DNA from: a bacterium
GTDB lineage: Bacteria; Bacillota_I; Bacilli_A; RFN20; UBA1709
Direction: 5' to 3'
Length of the DNA stretch: 11,628 bases
NCBI GenBank assembly: GCA_012511355.1
Contig: JAAZGG010000160.1
Location: 1 to 11,628 of the forward strand
Shown: in pieces, positions 1 through 6,830 of the stretch
How the letters are laid out: the number at the start of each line of letters is the position of its first letter
Position numbering within the stretch: position 1 is the first letter of the stretch
Translations under genes and position numbers: made by a program
The notes under the pieces: generated by a model
Seen by the model: only the letters and a program-made list of their open reading frames with translations
Database searches by the model: none
Told to the model about the DNA's origin: nothing

Positions 1-56
1 CTAGATACCGTATTTAAAGCATTTAGTAAATAATTTTTGGAGATTGCAAATTTCAT
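1..56 (-). CDS. dnaN: DNA polymerase III beta sliding clamp, N-terminal fragment
   Basis: Only the first 18 codons lie in the window; the gene continues off the left edge. Read on the minus strand from the ATG at 56-54, the peptide is MKFAISKNYLLNALNTVS, which matches the conserved opening of bacterial beta clamps (MKF-I-K--L--AL--VS). A purine-rich stretch containing AAGGG lies a short distance upstream as a weak ribosome binding site. The clamp encircles DNA and tethers the replicative polymerase. Its place directly after dnaA on the same strand is the standard Firmicutes order and supports the call. Nothing can be said about the rest of the protein. Confidence 0.85.
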   Translation of the reverse strand, partial: MKFAISKNYLLNALNTVS

Positions 57-80
57 TTTATTTTCCCTTTCTCTTTCTTC

Positions 81-110
81 TTATTTCTTATATTTATAGT
101 TTTAATAATA
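81..110. other. AT-only tract between dnaA and dnaN, candidate DNA unwinding element
   Basis: This stretch is almost pure A/T (only two C/G bases) and lies on the dnaN side of the DnaA box at 124-132. In Bacillus subtilis the unwinding element occupies the same place: between the dnaA-dnaN boxes and dnaN. The call rests on composition and position. I could not recognise a convincing DnaA-trio array. Confidence 0.35.
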
Positions 111-115
111 AGCAA

Positions 116-132
116 CGTGGATTTGTGGATAA
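116..132 (-). promoter_or_regulatory. DnaA box (perfect) plus an overlapping half-match
   Basis: The minus strand at 132-124 reads TTATCCACA, the exact DnaA-box consensus. It is followed by a second ATCCAC core eight bases on (the 9-mer at 124-116 has three mismatches). With the cluster at 1607-1807 it places DnaA sites on both sides of dnaA, as in the bipartite origin of B. subtilis. The perfect box lies just downstream of the predicted dnaN transcription start, so bound DnaA could also affect dnaN expression. Confidence 0.75.
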
Positions 133-143
133 CGACCTCTATA

Positions 144-152
144 ATTATAGCA
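144..152 (-). promoter_or_regulatory. dnaN promoter, extended -10 type
   Basis: The minus strand reads TGCTATAAT at 152-144: a consensus -10 hexamer with the TGn extension. No good -35 hexamer lies 16-18 bases upstream, which is usual for extended -10 promoters. Transcription would start near 137, about 80 bases before the dnaN ATG, with the DnaA box at 124-132 inside the earliest transcribed region. dnaN may also be read through from dnaA, since no terminator is visible between them. Confidence 0.6.
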
Positions 153-177
153 TATTTATTCAACTAGAGAAATGTTT

Positions 178-1530
178 TTATACCGATTTTATAAGTTTTT
201 TTAACTCTTCAACAGCTTGAATATAATCAGGGTTTTCTTTCAACATTCTTTCAACTTTTTCACAAGCATTAATCACAGTCGAGTGATCCCGTCCCCCAAA
301 CTCTTCTCCTATTTTTACAAGAGAAACGTCTAACATGTTGCGACATAAATACATAGCGATATGTCTAGCAACGGTGATATTACTAGTTCTAAGTTTGCTT
401 GATAGTTGTGACGGCGAAATACAGTAGTATTCAGAAACCGCTGTTTTAATTCGATTAATATCAACTTGATTTCTTTCTTGATTACGAATTAAAGGTGCGA
501 AGGTGTTATTTACAACTTTCATATCAATATCCGAACCCGGATTAAAAGTTATAGCGTAGAACAACAGTTTATTTAGGGCGCCTTCAAGCTTGCGAACATC
601 AGATGAATAGTTGGCGGCTAGGTATTGAAGAACCTCGTCATCAATTTTTCCATTATTAATATCGTGAGATTCGATTTTCTTTTTTAAAATTTGGTAAGCC
701 GTTTCATACTCCAAAGCCTTAATTTCTACCGATAAACCCGAAGAAAAACGGCCAACAAGACGAGCCTCCAAAGACTTTAATTCTTGAGGGTGACGGTCGC
801 TGGTTAATACAATTTGTTTGCCAGTATTAATTAATAAATTAAAAATATGGAATAAAGTTTCTTTTGTTTTTTCTTTTGTTGATAAAAATTGAACATCATC
901 TAACAACAAAACATCAACTTCGCGATATCGATCCTTTAAAGTTTCAATCCCCGAATCTTTAAAAGCTTTAACAACTTCTTCAATAAAATCATCGGTTGAA
1001 CGATATAAAACTTTTATATTTGGCGCTTTAAAGCGAATATAATTACCAATAGCGTGAAGCAAGTGGGTTTTACCCAAACCAGATTTTCCATAAATAAAAA
1101 GAGGGTTGTAAAAATTCCCAGGATCTACAGCGGTTGCCATCGCAGCAACATAACTTTCATGGTTGCTAGGACCAACAACAAAACTTTCAAAAGTAAATTT
1201 CGGATTTAAATTACTAATAAAAGAGACAGAAACAGGATCCGTTCTTGTAATTTTAATAGCCTCATCTAAAGAGTTGGCATCAACAATTTGGCATTTAAAA
1301 TTAGATTGAGTTCGAGCATTCAAGGTCTCTTGAATGGTTTCAAGATATCTTCGGTTTAAAATTTCTGCTGCAAAACCATTAGGAGCTGAAACAGTAATAG
1401 AGTCGCCGTCTATGGCGATAATTTTTGTTCCGTAAAAAAAACTACTCAAAACCGCATTGTCATTAATTTGTTTTTTGAGGTCGGCTAAAACGCCTTGCCA
1501 AATCTCCTCATATTTGTTTGCTAAATTCAT
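178..1530 (-). CDS. dnaA: Chromosomal replication initiator protein DnaA
   Basis: DnaA binds DnaA boxes, forms an ATP-dependent filament at oriC and melts the DNA to load the replicative helicase. The 450-residue product has all expected parts: an N-terminal domain (about 1-80) and a short linker; an AAA+ domain with Walker A GKSGLGKTH at 148-156, Walker B LLLDDVQF at 208-215, the GRFSSGL arginine-finger region near 260 and sensor II RKLEGALN at 313-320; and a DNA-binding domain from about 358 with the DnaA signature GGRDHSTVI at 412-420. Length is normal for the family. The ATG at 1530-1528 follows a TGAGG site (1545-1541) at 10 bases spacing. A possible -10 (TAGAAT, 1561-1556) lacks a good -35. 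The gene runs divergently from rpmH across oriC, with dnaN next downstream. DnaA boxes in its upstream region make autoregulation likely. Confidence 0.98.
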   Translation of the reverse strand: MNLANKYEEIWQGVLADLKKQINDNAVLSSFFYGTKIIAIDGDSITVSAPNGFAAEILNRRYLETIQETLNARTQSNFKCQIVDANSLDEAIKITRTDPVSVSFISNLNPKFTFESFVVGPSNHESYVAAMATAVDPGNFYNPLFIYGKSGLGKTHLLHAIGNYIRFKAPNIKVLYRSTDDFIEEVVKAFKDSGIETLKDRYREVDVLLLDDVQFLSTKEKTKETLFHIFNLLINTGKQIVLTSDRHPQELKSLEARLVGRFSSGLSVEIKALEYETAYQILKKKIESHDINNGKIDDEVLQYLAANYSSDVRKLEGALNKLLFYAITFNPGSDIDMKVVNNTFAPLIRNQERNQVDINRIKTAVSEYYCISPSQLSSKLRTSNITVARHIAMYLCRNMLDVSLVKIGEEFGGRDHSTVINACEKVERMLKENPDYIQAVEELKKLIKSV

Positions 1531-1862
1531 ATATGTAAAACCTCACTACAGGCAAATTCTAACACACATTTTATGAAATAAAAAGGCAAAAAAGGAGGTT
1601 TAAAAGTTATCCACACTAAATTAACACCAAAAACAACGAAAAAAACAGAGAATTTACACTTTTCCACATAATGTTTTTGTGGATTAAAAGAGAAAAAAAG
1701 CAATGTTGGTTATTTGTGGATACATCCGTTGATAATCGTCGTTGAAAGAAAAAAATATCCACATCAAAAAACATGGTGTTTTTGGGTACATTTTGTTGTT
1801 ATCCACAAGAAATAAAATCAAAATCACAAAGAAATTTAAACAAACAGGATTTTTTTATTTGG
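1531..1862. other. oriC: oriC segment with six DnaA boxes
   Basis: This 332-bp stretch has no gene. It carries two perfect TTATCCACA boxes on the plus strand (1607-1615 and 1799-1807) and four one-mismatch boxes: TTTTCCACA at 1660-1668 (plus), TAATCCACA at 1678-1686 (minus), GTATCCACA at 1715-1723 (minus) and ATATCCACA at 1755-1763 (plus). The 1660 and 1678 boxes face each other across a nine-base spacer. Runs of A and T fill the rest. The position between divergent dnaA and rpmH is the classic Firmicutes origin. Together with the box and AT tract at 81-132 it suggests a bipartite origin flanking dnaA. The dnaA leader and promoter must also lie here. Confidence 0.9.
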
Positions 1863-1892
1863 TTGACTTTATCATGCGCGGGCACGTATAAT
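1863..1892 (+). promoter_or_regulatory. rpmH operon promoter (sigma-A type)
   Basis: A TTGACT -35 at 1863-1868 and a perfect TATAAT -10 at 1887-1892 are separated by 18 bases. Transcription would start near 1899, giving a leader of about 30 bases before the rpmH start. This is one of the strongest promoters in the window, as expected for ribosomal protein and RNase P protein genes. The nearest DnaA box (1799-1807) ends 55 bases upstream of the -35. Confidence 0.85.
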
Positions 1893-1928
1893 TATACCGC
1901 GTATCAATTTATCGTGGAGGTGTTATTA

Positions 1929-2063
1929 GTGAAAAGAACCTATCAACCGAGCAAGAGAAAGCGTGCCAAAATGCACGGTTTCCGGGCCAGGATGGCAACA
2001 CCGGCAGGCCGCAAGGTTTTAGCAAGAAGGCGGAAAAAGGGTAGAAAAATTTTGTCTGCCTGA
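1929..2063 (+). CDS. rpmH: 50S ribosomal protein L34
   Basis: The product is a 44-residue, highly basic protein of the large ribosomal subunit. It has the family's full pattern: the opening [20 protein letters not shown], then [19 protein letters not shown]. The start is the GTG at 1929-1931, placed eight bases after GGAGG (1916-1920); length and N-terminus match L34 elsewhere. An in-frame ATG at 1773 would add 52 residues encoded by origin DNA and the promoter, so it is rejected. Base composition is more GC-rich than the neighbours because of the many Arg, Ala and Gly codons. It is the first gene of the rpmH-rnpA-yidC-jag operon. Confidence 0.97.
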   Translation: MKRTYQPSKRKRAKMHGFRARMATPAGRKVLARRRKKGRKILSA

Positions 2064-2068
2064 TTTTT

Positions 2069-2087
2069 AACCACAAAAGAAGTGGTT
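2069..2087 (+). terminator. Small hairpin between rpmH and rnpA, possible attenuator
   Basis: AACCAC (2069-2074) can pair with GTGGTT (2082-2087) across a seven-base loop. Only a short TTTT run at 2086-2089 follows, so at best it is a weak terminator. It could lower rnpA expression relative to rpmH or act as an RNA processing site. Neither is shown by the sequence. Confidence 0.3.
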
Positions 2088-2107
2088 TTCAAAAAGAGGT
2101 TTCCAAA

Positions 2108-2446
2108 ATGAAGAAGCAATATCGTTTGTTAAAAAATGAAGATTTCAAAAAAGTTTTAGATGCAAAAAGCTTTTGTTCTAACTCATCCTTTGTTCTTCGT
2201 TATCGCCAAAACGATTTAGGCCAAATCAGAATTGGGATCAGTGTTAGTCGACAACTTGGCAACGCGGTCCAACGGAACCGCTACAAACGTCAAGTTCGAA
2301 TGATGATTGATGATGTTTTCTCACTAGAGTGTTCTTATGATATGGTATTAATCCTACGAAAAGGGTATCTCGATAAAAACTTCAGCGAGAATTTGGAAGA
2401 ATTAAAATATCTTTATAAAAAGTTTACAAAACGAGGTGATAACTAA
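2108..2446 (+). CDS. rnpA: Ribonuclease P protein component
   Basis: This 112-residue basic protein is the partner of the RNase P RNA in removing 5' leaders from pre-tRNA. The start of the protein (YRLLKNEDFKKVL) and the RNA-binding RNR motif at 52-64 (NAVQRNRYKRQVR) are characteristic. The usual KK before LGNAV is replaced by RQ (48-49). Length is normal for the family. AGAGGT at 2095-2100 serves the ATG at 2108. The gene follows rpmH by 44 bases, an almost universal pairing, and its TAA abuts the yidC ATG directly. The yidC ribosome binding site lies inside its last codons. The RNase P RNA gene is not in the window. Confidence 0.95.
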   Translation: MKKQYRLLKNEDFKKVLDAKSFCSNSSFVLRYRQNDLGQIRIGISVSRQLGNAVQRNRYKRQVRMMIDDVFSLECSYDMVLILRKGYLDKNFSENLEELKYLYKKFTKRGDN

Positions 2447-3616
2447 ATGAACAAACTATTTAAAACAATTTCTATTTTGTTTTTTGCCTTAATACTTCTA
2501 ACATTTACGGCTTGTGGTACAAACTTTTGTAGCCACCAAGACATTGATCACATTGTTACTCAGGTAATTTATAACTATGATCATGACGACGGGTCTGTTG
2601 TTGATGTTTATCATAAAAAACCAACTACCGAAGAAATTCTTAAATCAAAAGTGACAAGTGATGAAGGAGCAACATGGGAAGCGTTAGCTGGCACACCCAG
2701 TGCAAACAAAGACTGGGCGGCCGAAGGCAAGACTTTACAGTATGATTATGCTTATAAAATTTATAAAGACAATCACCCTAAAACTTGTCTCGTTACAAAA
2801 GACCATTATGATAAAATAACTAAACCAACGGATGGCGGCGAAGGGGCCTACATTGAACCCAAGAGTTTTGGCTATGCATTTTCTTGCGGTTTACTTGAAA
2901 TTTTAGCTTATCCTGTTTCCTGGGGTTTTACCACCGTTGGTTCTTGGTTTGGTGGAAGCGGAATCGCATTAATTGGTGCTGTTTTTCTTGTCACATTTAT
3001 TATTAGAACAGGACTATTAGGGATAACGTGGCGTTCTACAAAACAAACACAAAGATTACAGATGATACAGCCTCAACTCAATGCTATTGCGGCAAAATAT
3101 GCTAACCGCAATGACGAATCAGCAAAAGCAGCAAGAGCAAGAGAAACCATGGATTTATACAAAAAGCATAAAATAAACCCAATATCTAGTTTGATAGCAC
3201 CATTTTTGACATTCCCAGTATTTATTGCAGTTTATGGAGCAGTAAAAGACACGGCTATGATTCACGAAGCCACAATTTTTAATATTAGTCTTGGAGCCCA
3301 TCTTGGTGATATAATTCTCAAAATCAATTTTTTTGGCATTGCCGTTTTTCTTTTAATGATTGTCTCACAGTTTGTTTCTATGAAAATATCGCAATGGTTA
3401 AATAAAGCCCGGAGGGACAAACGCCCAGGTATGCAAGGTGGCCTAAATCAACAAAACTTTATGACATACTTCTTCTTAATTATGATTGTGATTATTGGTT
3501 GGATGCTGCCAATCGCCATGTCTCTATACTGGATAGCGTCCTCTTGGTTCTCAATTTTGCAAGCTATATTCATGCAAAAATTTGCTAGACCATCAAAATT
3601 AAGCGCGGCTAGATAG
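2447..3616 (+). CDS. yidC: Membrane protein insertase YidC/OxaA with long extracytoplasmic N-terminal region
   Basis: YidC inserts and folds membrane proteins, alone or with the Sec translocon. The 389-residue product begins with a lipoprotein-type signal: a hydrophobic run at 8-22, then FTAC with Cys23 as the probable lipid-modified residue (Phe at -3 is not typical). An extracytoplasmic segment follows up to about 150. The five-helix core comes next: TM1 about 173-193 with the groove Arg187, a basic cytoplasmic loop (195-245), TM2 about 247-266, TM3 about 295-312, TM4 about 339-357 and TM5 about 360-377. The C-terminal tail is short and basic. Ribosome binding site GAGGTGA lies at 2433-2439. 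The segment of about 125 residues between lipid anchor and core contains Cys28, Cys114 and Cys147 and is longer than in B. subtilis SpoIIIJ/YqjG. The core makes the assignment firm; the function of the extra segment is unknown. Confidence 0.93.
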   Translation: MNKLFKTISILFFALILLTFTACGTNFCSHQDIDHIVTQVIYNYDHDDGSVVDVYHKKPTTEEILKSKVTSDEGATWEALAGTPSANKDWAAEGKTLQYDYAYKIYKDNHPKTCLVTKDHYDKITKPTDGGEGAYIEPKSFGYAFSCGLLEILAYPVSWGFTTVGSWFGGSGIALIGAVFLVTFIIRTGLLGITWRSTKQTQRLQMIQPQLNAIAAKYANRNDESAKAARARETMDLYKKHKINPISSLIAPFLTFPVFIAVYGAVKDTAMIHEATIFNISLGAHLGDIILKINFFGIAVFLLMIVSQFVSMKISQWLNKARRDKRPGMQGGLNQQNFMTYFFLIMIVIIGWMLPIAMSLYWIASSWFSILQAIFMQKFARPSKLSAAR

Positions 3617-3626
3617 GAGGAGCAAA

Positions 3627-4262
3627 ATGAAAACTAAATTTTCAGGAAAAACAATTGAAGAAGCTATTGATAAGGCGTGTGAAGAATTTAATATTGATGC
3701 CGAATATGTCTATTACACAGTTTTAGAAGAGAAAAAAGGGCTATTTGGTAAAAAGGTTGAAATTGAAGCATATACAATAACCGATGTTATTGAATTTGCC
3801 GAAGCCTACATAATCAAAAATATTAAGAATTATGGTTTAGAAGGGTCTATGGAAACCACGCTTGAAGAAGGCGTTCTCAAAATCAACTTAGATACAACCC
3901 ACAATTCAATTCTAATTGGTAAAAATGGAAGGACGCTCCAGGCAATTAATAGTGTTGTGCGCAACGCTATCAGCTCCGCCTTTGGGAGACGGTATCGCAT
4001 TCTTTTAGATATTAGCACGTATAAAGAGGAAAAGTACGAAAAAATCACCAGAATGGCCCGGCGTATTGCCCGCGAGGTACAAAAAAGCAAGATTAATGCG
4101 AAACTTGATCCGATGACTAGCGATGAACGAAGAATTGTCCACAACGCCTTAAGCGCGATGCGCAATATTAAAACTGAAAGCTCGGGCTCAGGGCAAAAAA
4201 GACAAATTAACATCATTTATACCGAAGAAAAGAAAACAAAAGTCGCCGAAGAAGAAAATTAA
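3627..4262 (+). CDS. jag: RNA-binding protein Jag/KhpB (Jag-N, KH and R3H domains)
   Basis: Jag/KhpB is a cytoplasmic RNA-binding protein that affects cell elongation and division in streptococci and is nearly always encoded after yidC. The 211-residue product shows the three expected parts in order: a Jag-N domain at about 1-50 (FSGKTIEEAIDKA, then KKGLFGKK), a KH domain with the RNA-binding loop GKNG at 98-101, and an R3H domain with the Arg-x3-His signature R168-H172. The acidic-basic C-terminal tail is short. ATG at 3627 follows TAGGAGGA (3614-3621), which overlaps the yidC stop codon, so the two genes are translationally linked. The terminator hairpin starts in its stop codon, marking the end of the operon. 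Confidence 0.93.
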   Translation: MKTKFSGKTIEEAIDKACEEFNIDAEYVYYTVLEEKKGLFGKKVEIEAYTITDVIEFAEAYIIKNIKNYGLEGSMETTLEEGVLKINLDTTHNSILIGKNGRTLQAINSVVRNAISSAFGRRYRILLDISTYKEEKYEKITRMARRIAREVQKSKINAKLDPMTSDERRIVHNALSAMRNIKTESSGSGQKRQINIIYTEEKKTKVAEEEN

Positions 4263-4287
4263 GCCCTTATGGGCTTGTTTTATTATT
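4261..4287 (+). terminator. Intrinsic terminator of the rpmH-jag operon
   Basis: AAGCCC (4261-4266) pairs with GGGCTT (4271-4276) across a TTAT loop, followed by a T-rich tail (4278-4287). The first two bases of the stem are the last two of the jag TAA. The stem is short but has three consecutive G-C pairs. Confidence 0.75.
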
Positions 4288-4316
4288 GAATAAATTTTTA
4301 GTTTTTTTAAAAGTTC

Positions 4317-4345
4317 TTGACTATTAGAAGAAAGCAACTGATAAT
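4317..4345 (+). promoter_or_regulatory. rnf operon promoter (sigma-A type)
   Basis: TTGACT at 4317-4322 and GATAAT at 4340-4345 are separated by exactly 17 bases. Transcription would begin near 4352, leaving a leader of about 80 bases before rnfC. The promoter lies just past the jag terminator, so the rnf genes form their own transcription unit. Confidence 0.7.
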
Positions 4346-4350
4346 TAATG

Positions 4351-4364
4351 TGAATTGATATTCA
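4351..4364. promoter_or_regulatory. Palindrome at the rnf start site, candidate operator
   Basis: TGAAT (4351-4355), four bases, then ATTCA (4360-4364) form a perfect inverted repeat directly over the predicted transcription start. A second dyad, AACTGA (4336-4341) with TCAGTT (4362-4367), overlaps the -10 hexamer. A protein bound here would block initiation. The arms do not match the redox regulator Rex (TTGTGAA-n4-TTCACAA) well, so the regulator is not identified. Short dyads are common in AT-rich DNA. Confidence 0.4.
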
Positions 4365-4433
4365 GTTTTACTATAAAAGGCAGTATAAAACAAATAAATT
4401 AATATATCTGTGTCGACAAAAAGGAGGAATAAA

Positions 4434-5753
4434 ATGGGAATTCTATTTTCTCGGGGCGGTTGTCATATCCAGGGTCACAAAGAGTTAACCCACGGCAAAA
4501 AAATTATTACGCTTACTGATCCAAAGGCCATCGGTAAAATTTATATTCCTCTTGTTTCAGGAAACGGAAAAGAGTTGTTGTTAGACATCAAAGAAGGCGA
4601 TTATGTCAAAAAAGGAACAAGAATTGGTGTTTCTCAAGGTTTTTATGTTCCGGTTTTCTCGCCTGTCTCTGGATTTGTTTCAGGAACGGAAAAAAGATTT
4701 AATTCTTTAACGGGTCGGCCGGTTGACCACTATGTTATTGATAACGCTTTTAAATATGAAACAGAAGAAAGTTTAAAAAAATATGATTATGATAAAGTTA
4801 GTTCTGAAGAAATTGTTGAGGCCATCAAGGAAGCGGGAATAGTTGGCTTAGGTGGCGCGGGTTTCCCAACCTATATCAAATATGGAGCCAAAAATATTAA
4901 AACCATCTTAATTAACGCTTGTGAATGCGAGCCTTATTTAACTACCGATAATTTAATGGTTGTTGAAGAAACCGAGACCATGCTCAAGGGCATAAGTTTA
5001 ATGATGCGCGCAAGTCAGGCAAAAAAGGCAATTATCGCCTTTAAAGAAGGGCACTCCGATATGAAAGAAGCCATTCTAAAGTATATAGACAGTTATCCTA
5101 ATATTGAAATTAAAGAAGTTAAAGATCGTTACCCGGCCGGTTGGGAAAGAACCTTGGTTTGGAACGTTTTTAAAAAAGAATATGAAAATCTTCCTTCTGA
5201 AATTGGGGTTATCGTAAATAATGCACAAACGGCAATGGCGGTTGCTAAAGCCGTCTTAGAAGGAAAACCTATAACCGAAAGAGTTGTTACTGTTTCAGGA
5301 ACCGCAATTAAAGAGCCCCAAAACATTCGAGTTCCTGTTGGGACAGTTGTTAGCAAAATTATTGAAGCTTGTGGCGGCTATAAAGGAGAACAAGTTTTTC
5401 TCTTGGCTGGTGGACCAATGTGTAGCAAGGCACAAATGAATGACCAATTTGTTGTTGAAAAGCAAAGCGGAGGCTACACAGTTTTATTTTTTGAAGAAAT
5501 TGAAGCTGAACCTTGTTTGCGTTGTGGAGCCTGTACTCTTCACTGTCCGGCCTCTCTGCAACCAGTAGAGATTAAAGAGGCAGTTGAAAAGAAAGACGAA
5601 AAAAGACTCCAAGACTTAAAAGTAAATAGTTGTATTGAATGCGGTCTTTGTACTTTCGTTTGTCCAAGTCGAATTATGGTGACAGAAAGTATTCGCAAAG
5701 CCAAATTGATGCTGAAAATTGCGGCCGCCAAAGCTAAGGCTGCCAAGAAATAA
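4434..5753 (+). CDS. rnfC: Rnf complex subunit RnfC (NADH/FMN-binding, two 4Fe-4S clusters)
   Basis: RnfC is the peripheral subunit where the Rnf ferredoxin:NAD+ oxidoreductase reduces NAD+, using FMN and two [4Fe-4S] clusters. The 439-residue product shows an N-terminal GG-H motif (8-11), a lipoyl-like barrel (about 51-85), the glycine-rich nucleotide/FMN motif GLGGAGFPTYIK (138-149), CECEPYLTTD (163-172), an SLBB-type region (about 284-328) and two ferredoxin motifs, C361-x2-C-x2-C-x3-CP and C400-x2-C-x2-C-x3-CP. It ends in an Ala/Lys-rich tail. The usual YPQGGEKQLI is YPAGWERTLV here (233-242), and the N-terminal GGxHPP is GGCHIQ. The start is ATG 4434 after AAGGAGG (4421-4427); an in-frame GTG at 4410 would put that ribosome binding site inside the gene. 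It is the first gene of the operon, in the C-D-G-E-A-B order typical of clostridia. Confidence 0.95.
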   Translation: MGILFSRGGCHIQGHKELTHGKKIITLTDPKAIGKIYIPLVSGNGKELLLDIKEGDYVKKGTRIGVSQGFYVPVFSPVSGFVSGTEKRFNSLTGRPVDHYVIDNAFKYETEESLKKYDYDKVSSEEIVEAIKEAGIVGLGGAGFPTYIKYGAKNIKTILINACECEPYLTTDNLMVVEETETMLKGISLMMRASQAKKAIIAFKEGHSDMKEAILKYIDSYPNIEIKEVKDRYPAGWERTLVWNVFKKEYENLPSEIGVIVNNAQTAMAVAKAVLEGKPITERVVTVSGTAIKEPQNIRVPVGTVVSKIIEACGGYKGEQVFLLAGGPMCSKAQMNDQFVVEKQSGGYTVLFFEEIEAEPCLRCGACTLHCPASLQPVEIKEAVEKKDEKRLQDLKVNSCIECGLCTFVCPSRIMVTESIRKAKLMLKIAAAKAKAAKK

Positions 5754-5765
5754 GGGGGAGAGCGG

Positions 5766-6830
5766 ATGAAGTTTAGAATAAAACCAGCGCCTTTCCAAAG
5801 AAGCACAAAGCGCACAACTAAAGGAATTATGCTTGAACTAAGCCTTGTTTTGGTTGTGGTTTGGTTTGTGGCGATTTTAATGAATTATACCCTTATGGGA
5901 GAAGCTGAAGGAACAAAAACCATTCTAATGGGGGATGTTGCTTTAGTTGCGGCTTTTGTTACAGATGTTGTTACCGCTTTAATAATTAAAAAGAATGTTT
6001 GGCAGTATTTTGTAGGCTCTTATAGTTATGTTACGGCCTTAATCTTTGTTTTGACTTTGCCAGTTACAGTTTCTTATTATGCAATTGTCGTCGGCATTGT
6101 TTTAGCTATTGTTTTTGGTAAAATTGTTTTCGGAGGTTTTGGTTATAACCCAATTAACCCAGCTGGCCTAGGAAGAATTATTGTTGCCTTATCATTTTCT
6201 TTAGCAATCACTGGAGTTCCAGGTCTAGTTAGTGATGCCACAACAAGCGCGACAATAACGAGCGCACTCAATTGGAAAGACGGAATTCTACCTGACGGCT
6301 TCAGTCTCGGTCGTTTGTTTTTGGGAAACTACGCGGGGGCGATTGGCGAAACCAGCGCATTAACATTACTTATTGCTGGAATTTATTTATCAATTAGAAA
6401 GATTGCCGACCCAAGACTTATGGTAAGTTATACTGTTTCGGCGTTCTTAATAACGTTATTTATGGGATTAGCCTTTGGGGTTGCCAACCCGTTTGTTTAT
6501 GGAATAACCCATATTTTGGTTGGGGGACTAGCCTTTGGTGCGGTGTTTATGGTTACTGATCCAGTTACTACACCAACATCGCCGATGGGGAAAATTATTT
6601 TTGGGTTAGGCGCCGCAGCAATTACGATTCTAATTAGGGTCTCTGGAGCCCTGCCAGAAGGCGTGGTCTTCTCTATTGTTTTTATGAACCTTTTAACACC
6701 AATCATTGACGGTTTAGTTAAAGGTAAAACCACTGATAAAATTGGTCAACGCTGGGGCGTAATTTTGGCGCTTCTTGTCTTGGCAATTGGAATTAATATT
6801 GGCGTTGCCTTCTTAGGGGGTGTAGCTTAA
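5766..6830 (+). CDS. rnfD: Rnf complex membrane subunit RnfD (covalent FMN)
   Basis: RnfD is the large integral membrane subunit, homologous to NqrB, that takes part in ion-coupled electron transfer. The 354-residue product is mostly hydrophobic, with about nine to ten candidate helices after a short basic N-terminus. Family motifs are clear: YNPINPAGLGRI in the middle and FMVTDPVTTPTSPMGK near 260. The stretch DATTSAT places the FMN-bearing Thr at 163, in the TSAT context that replaces the SGAT of other members; attachment would need an ApbE flavin transferase, which is not encoded here. A GGGGGAG ribosome binding site (5754-5760) directly follows the rnfC stop. The TAA shares its last base with the rnfG ATG. 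Confidence 0.95.
   Translation: MKFRIKPAPFQRSTKRTTKGIMLELSLVLVVVWFVAILMNYTLMGEAEGTKTILMGDVALVAAFVTDVVTALIIKKNVWQYFVGSYSYVTALIFVLTLPVTVSYYAIVVGIVLAIVFGKIVFGGFGYNPINPAGLGRIIVALSFSLAITGVPGLVSDATTSATITSALNWKDGILPDGFSLGRLFLGNYAGAIGETSALTLLIAGIYLSIRKIADPRLMVSYTVSAFLITLFMGLAFGVANPFVYGITHILVGGLAFGAVFMVTDPVTTPTSPMGKIIFGLGAAAITILIRVSGALPEGVVFSIVFMNLLTPIIDGLVKGKTTDKIGQRWGVILALLVLAIGINIGVAFLGGVA

Noticed and set aside
1773..1928. In-frame 52-residue N-terminal extension of L34
   Set aside because: It would encode a DnaA box and the rpmH promoter, has no ribosome binding site, and the GTG at 1929 gives a normal L34.
3830..4216. 128-codon minus-strand open frame opposite jag
   Set aside because: Antisense to the KH and R3H domains of jag; no supporting signal.
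4351..4367. Rex operator upstream of rnfC
   Set aside because: The TGTGAA half is there but the second half is not TTCACA at the required four-base spacing.
4410..4433. Upstream GTG start for rnfC
   Set aside because: The AAGGAGG site at 4421-4427 would lie inside the gene; ATG 4434 is correctly spaced and matches the family N-terminus.
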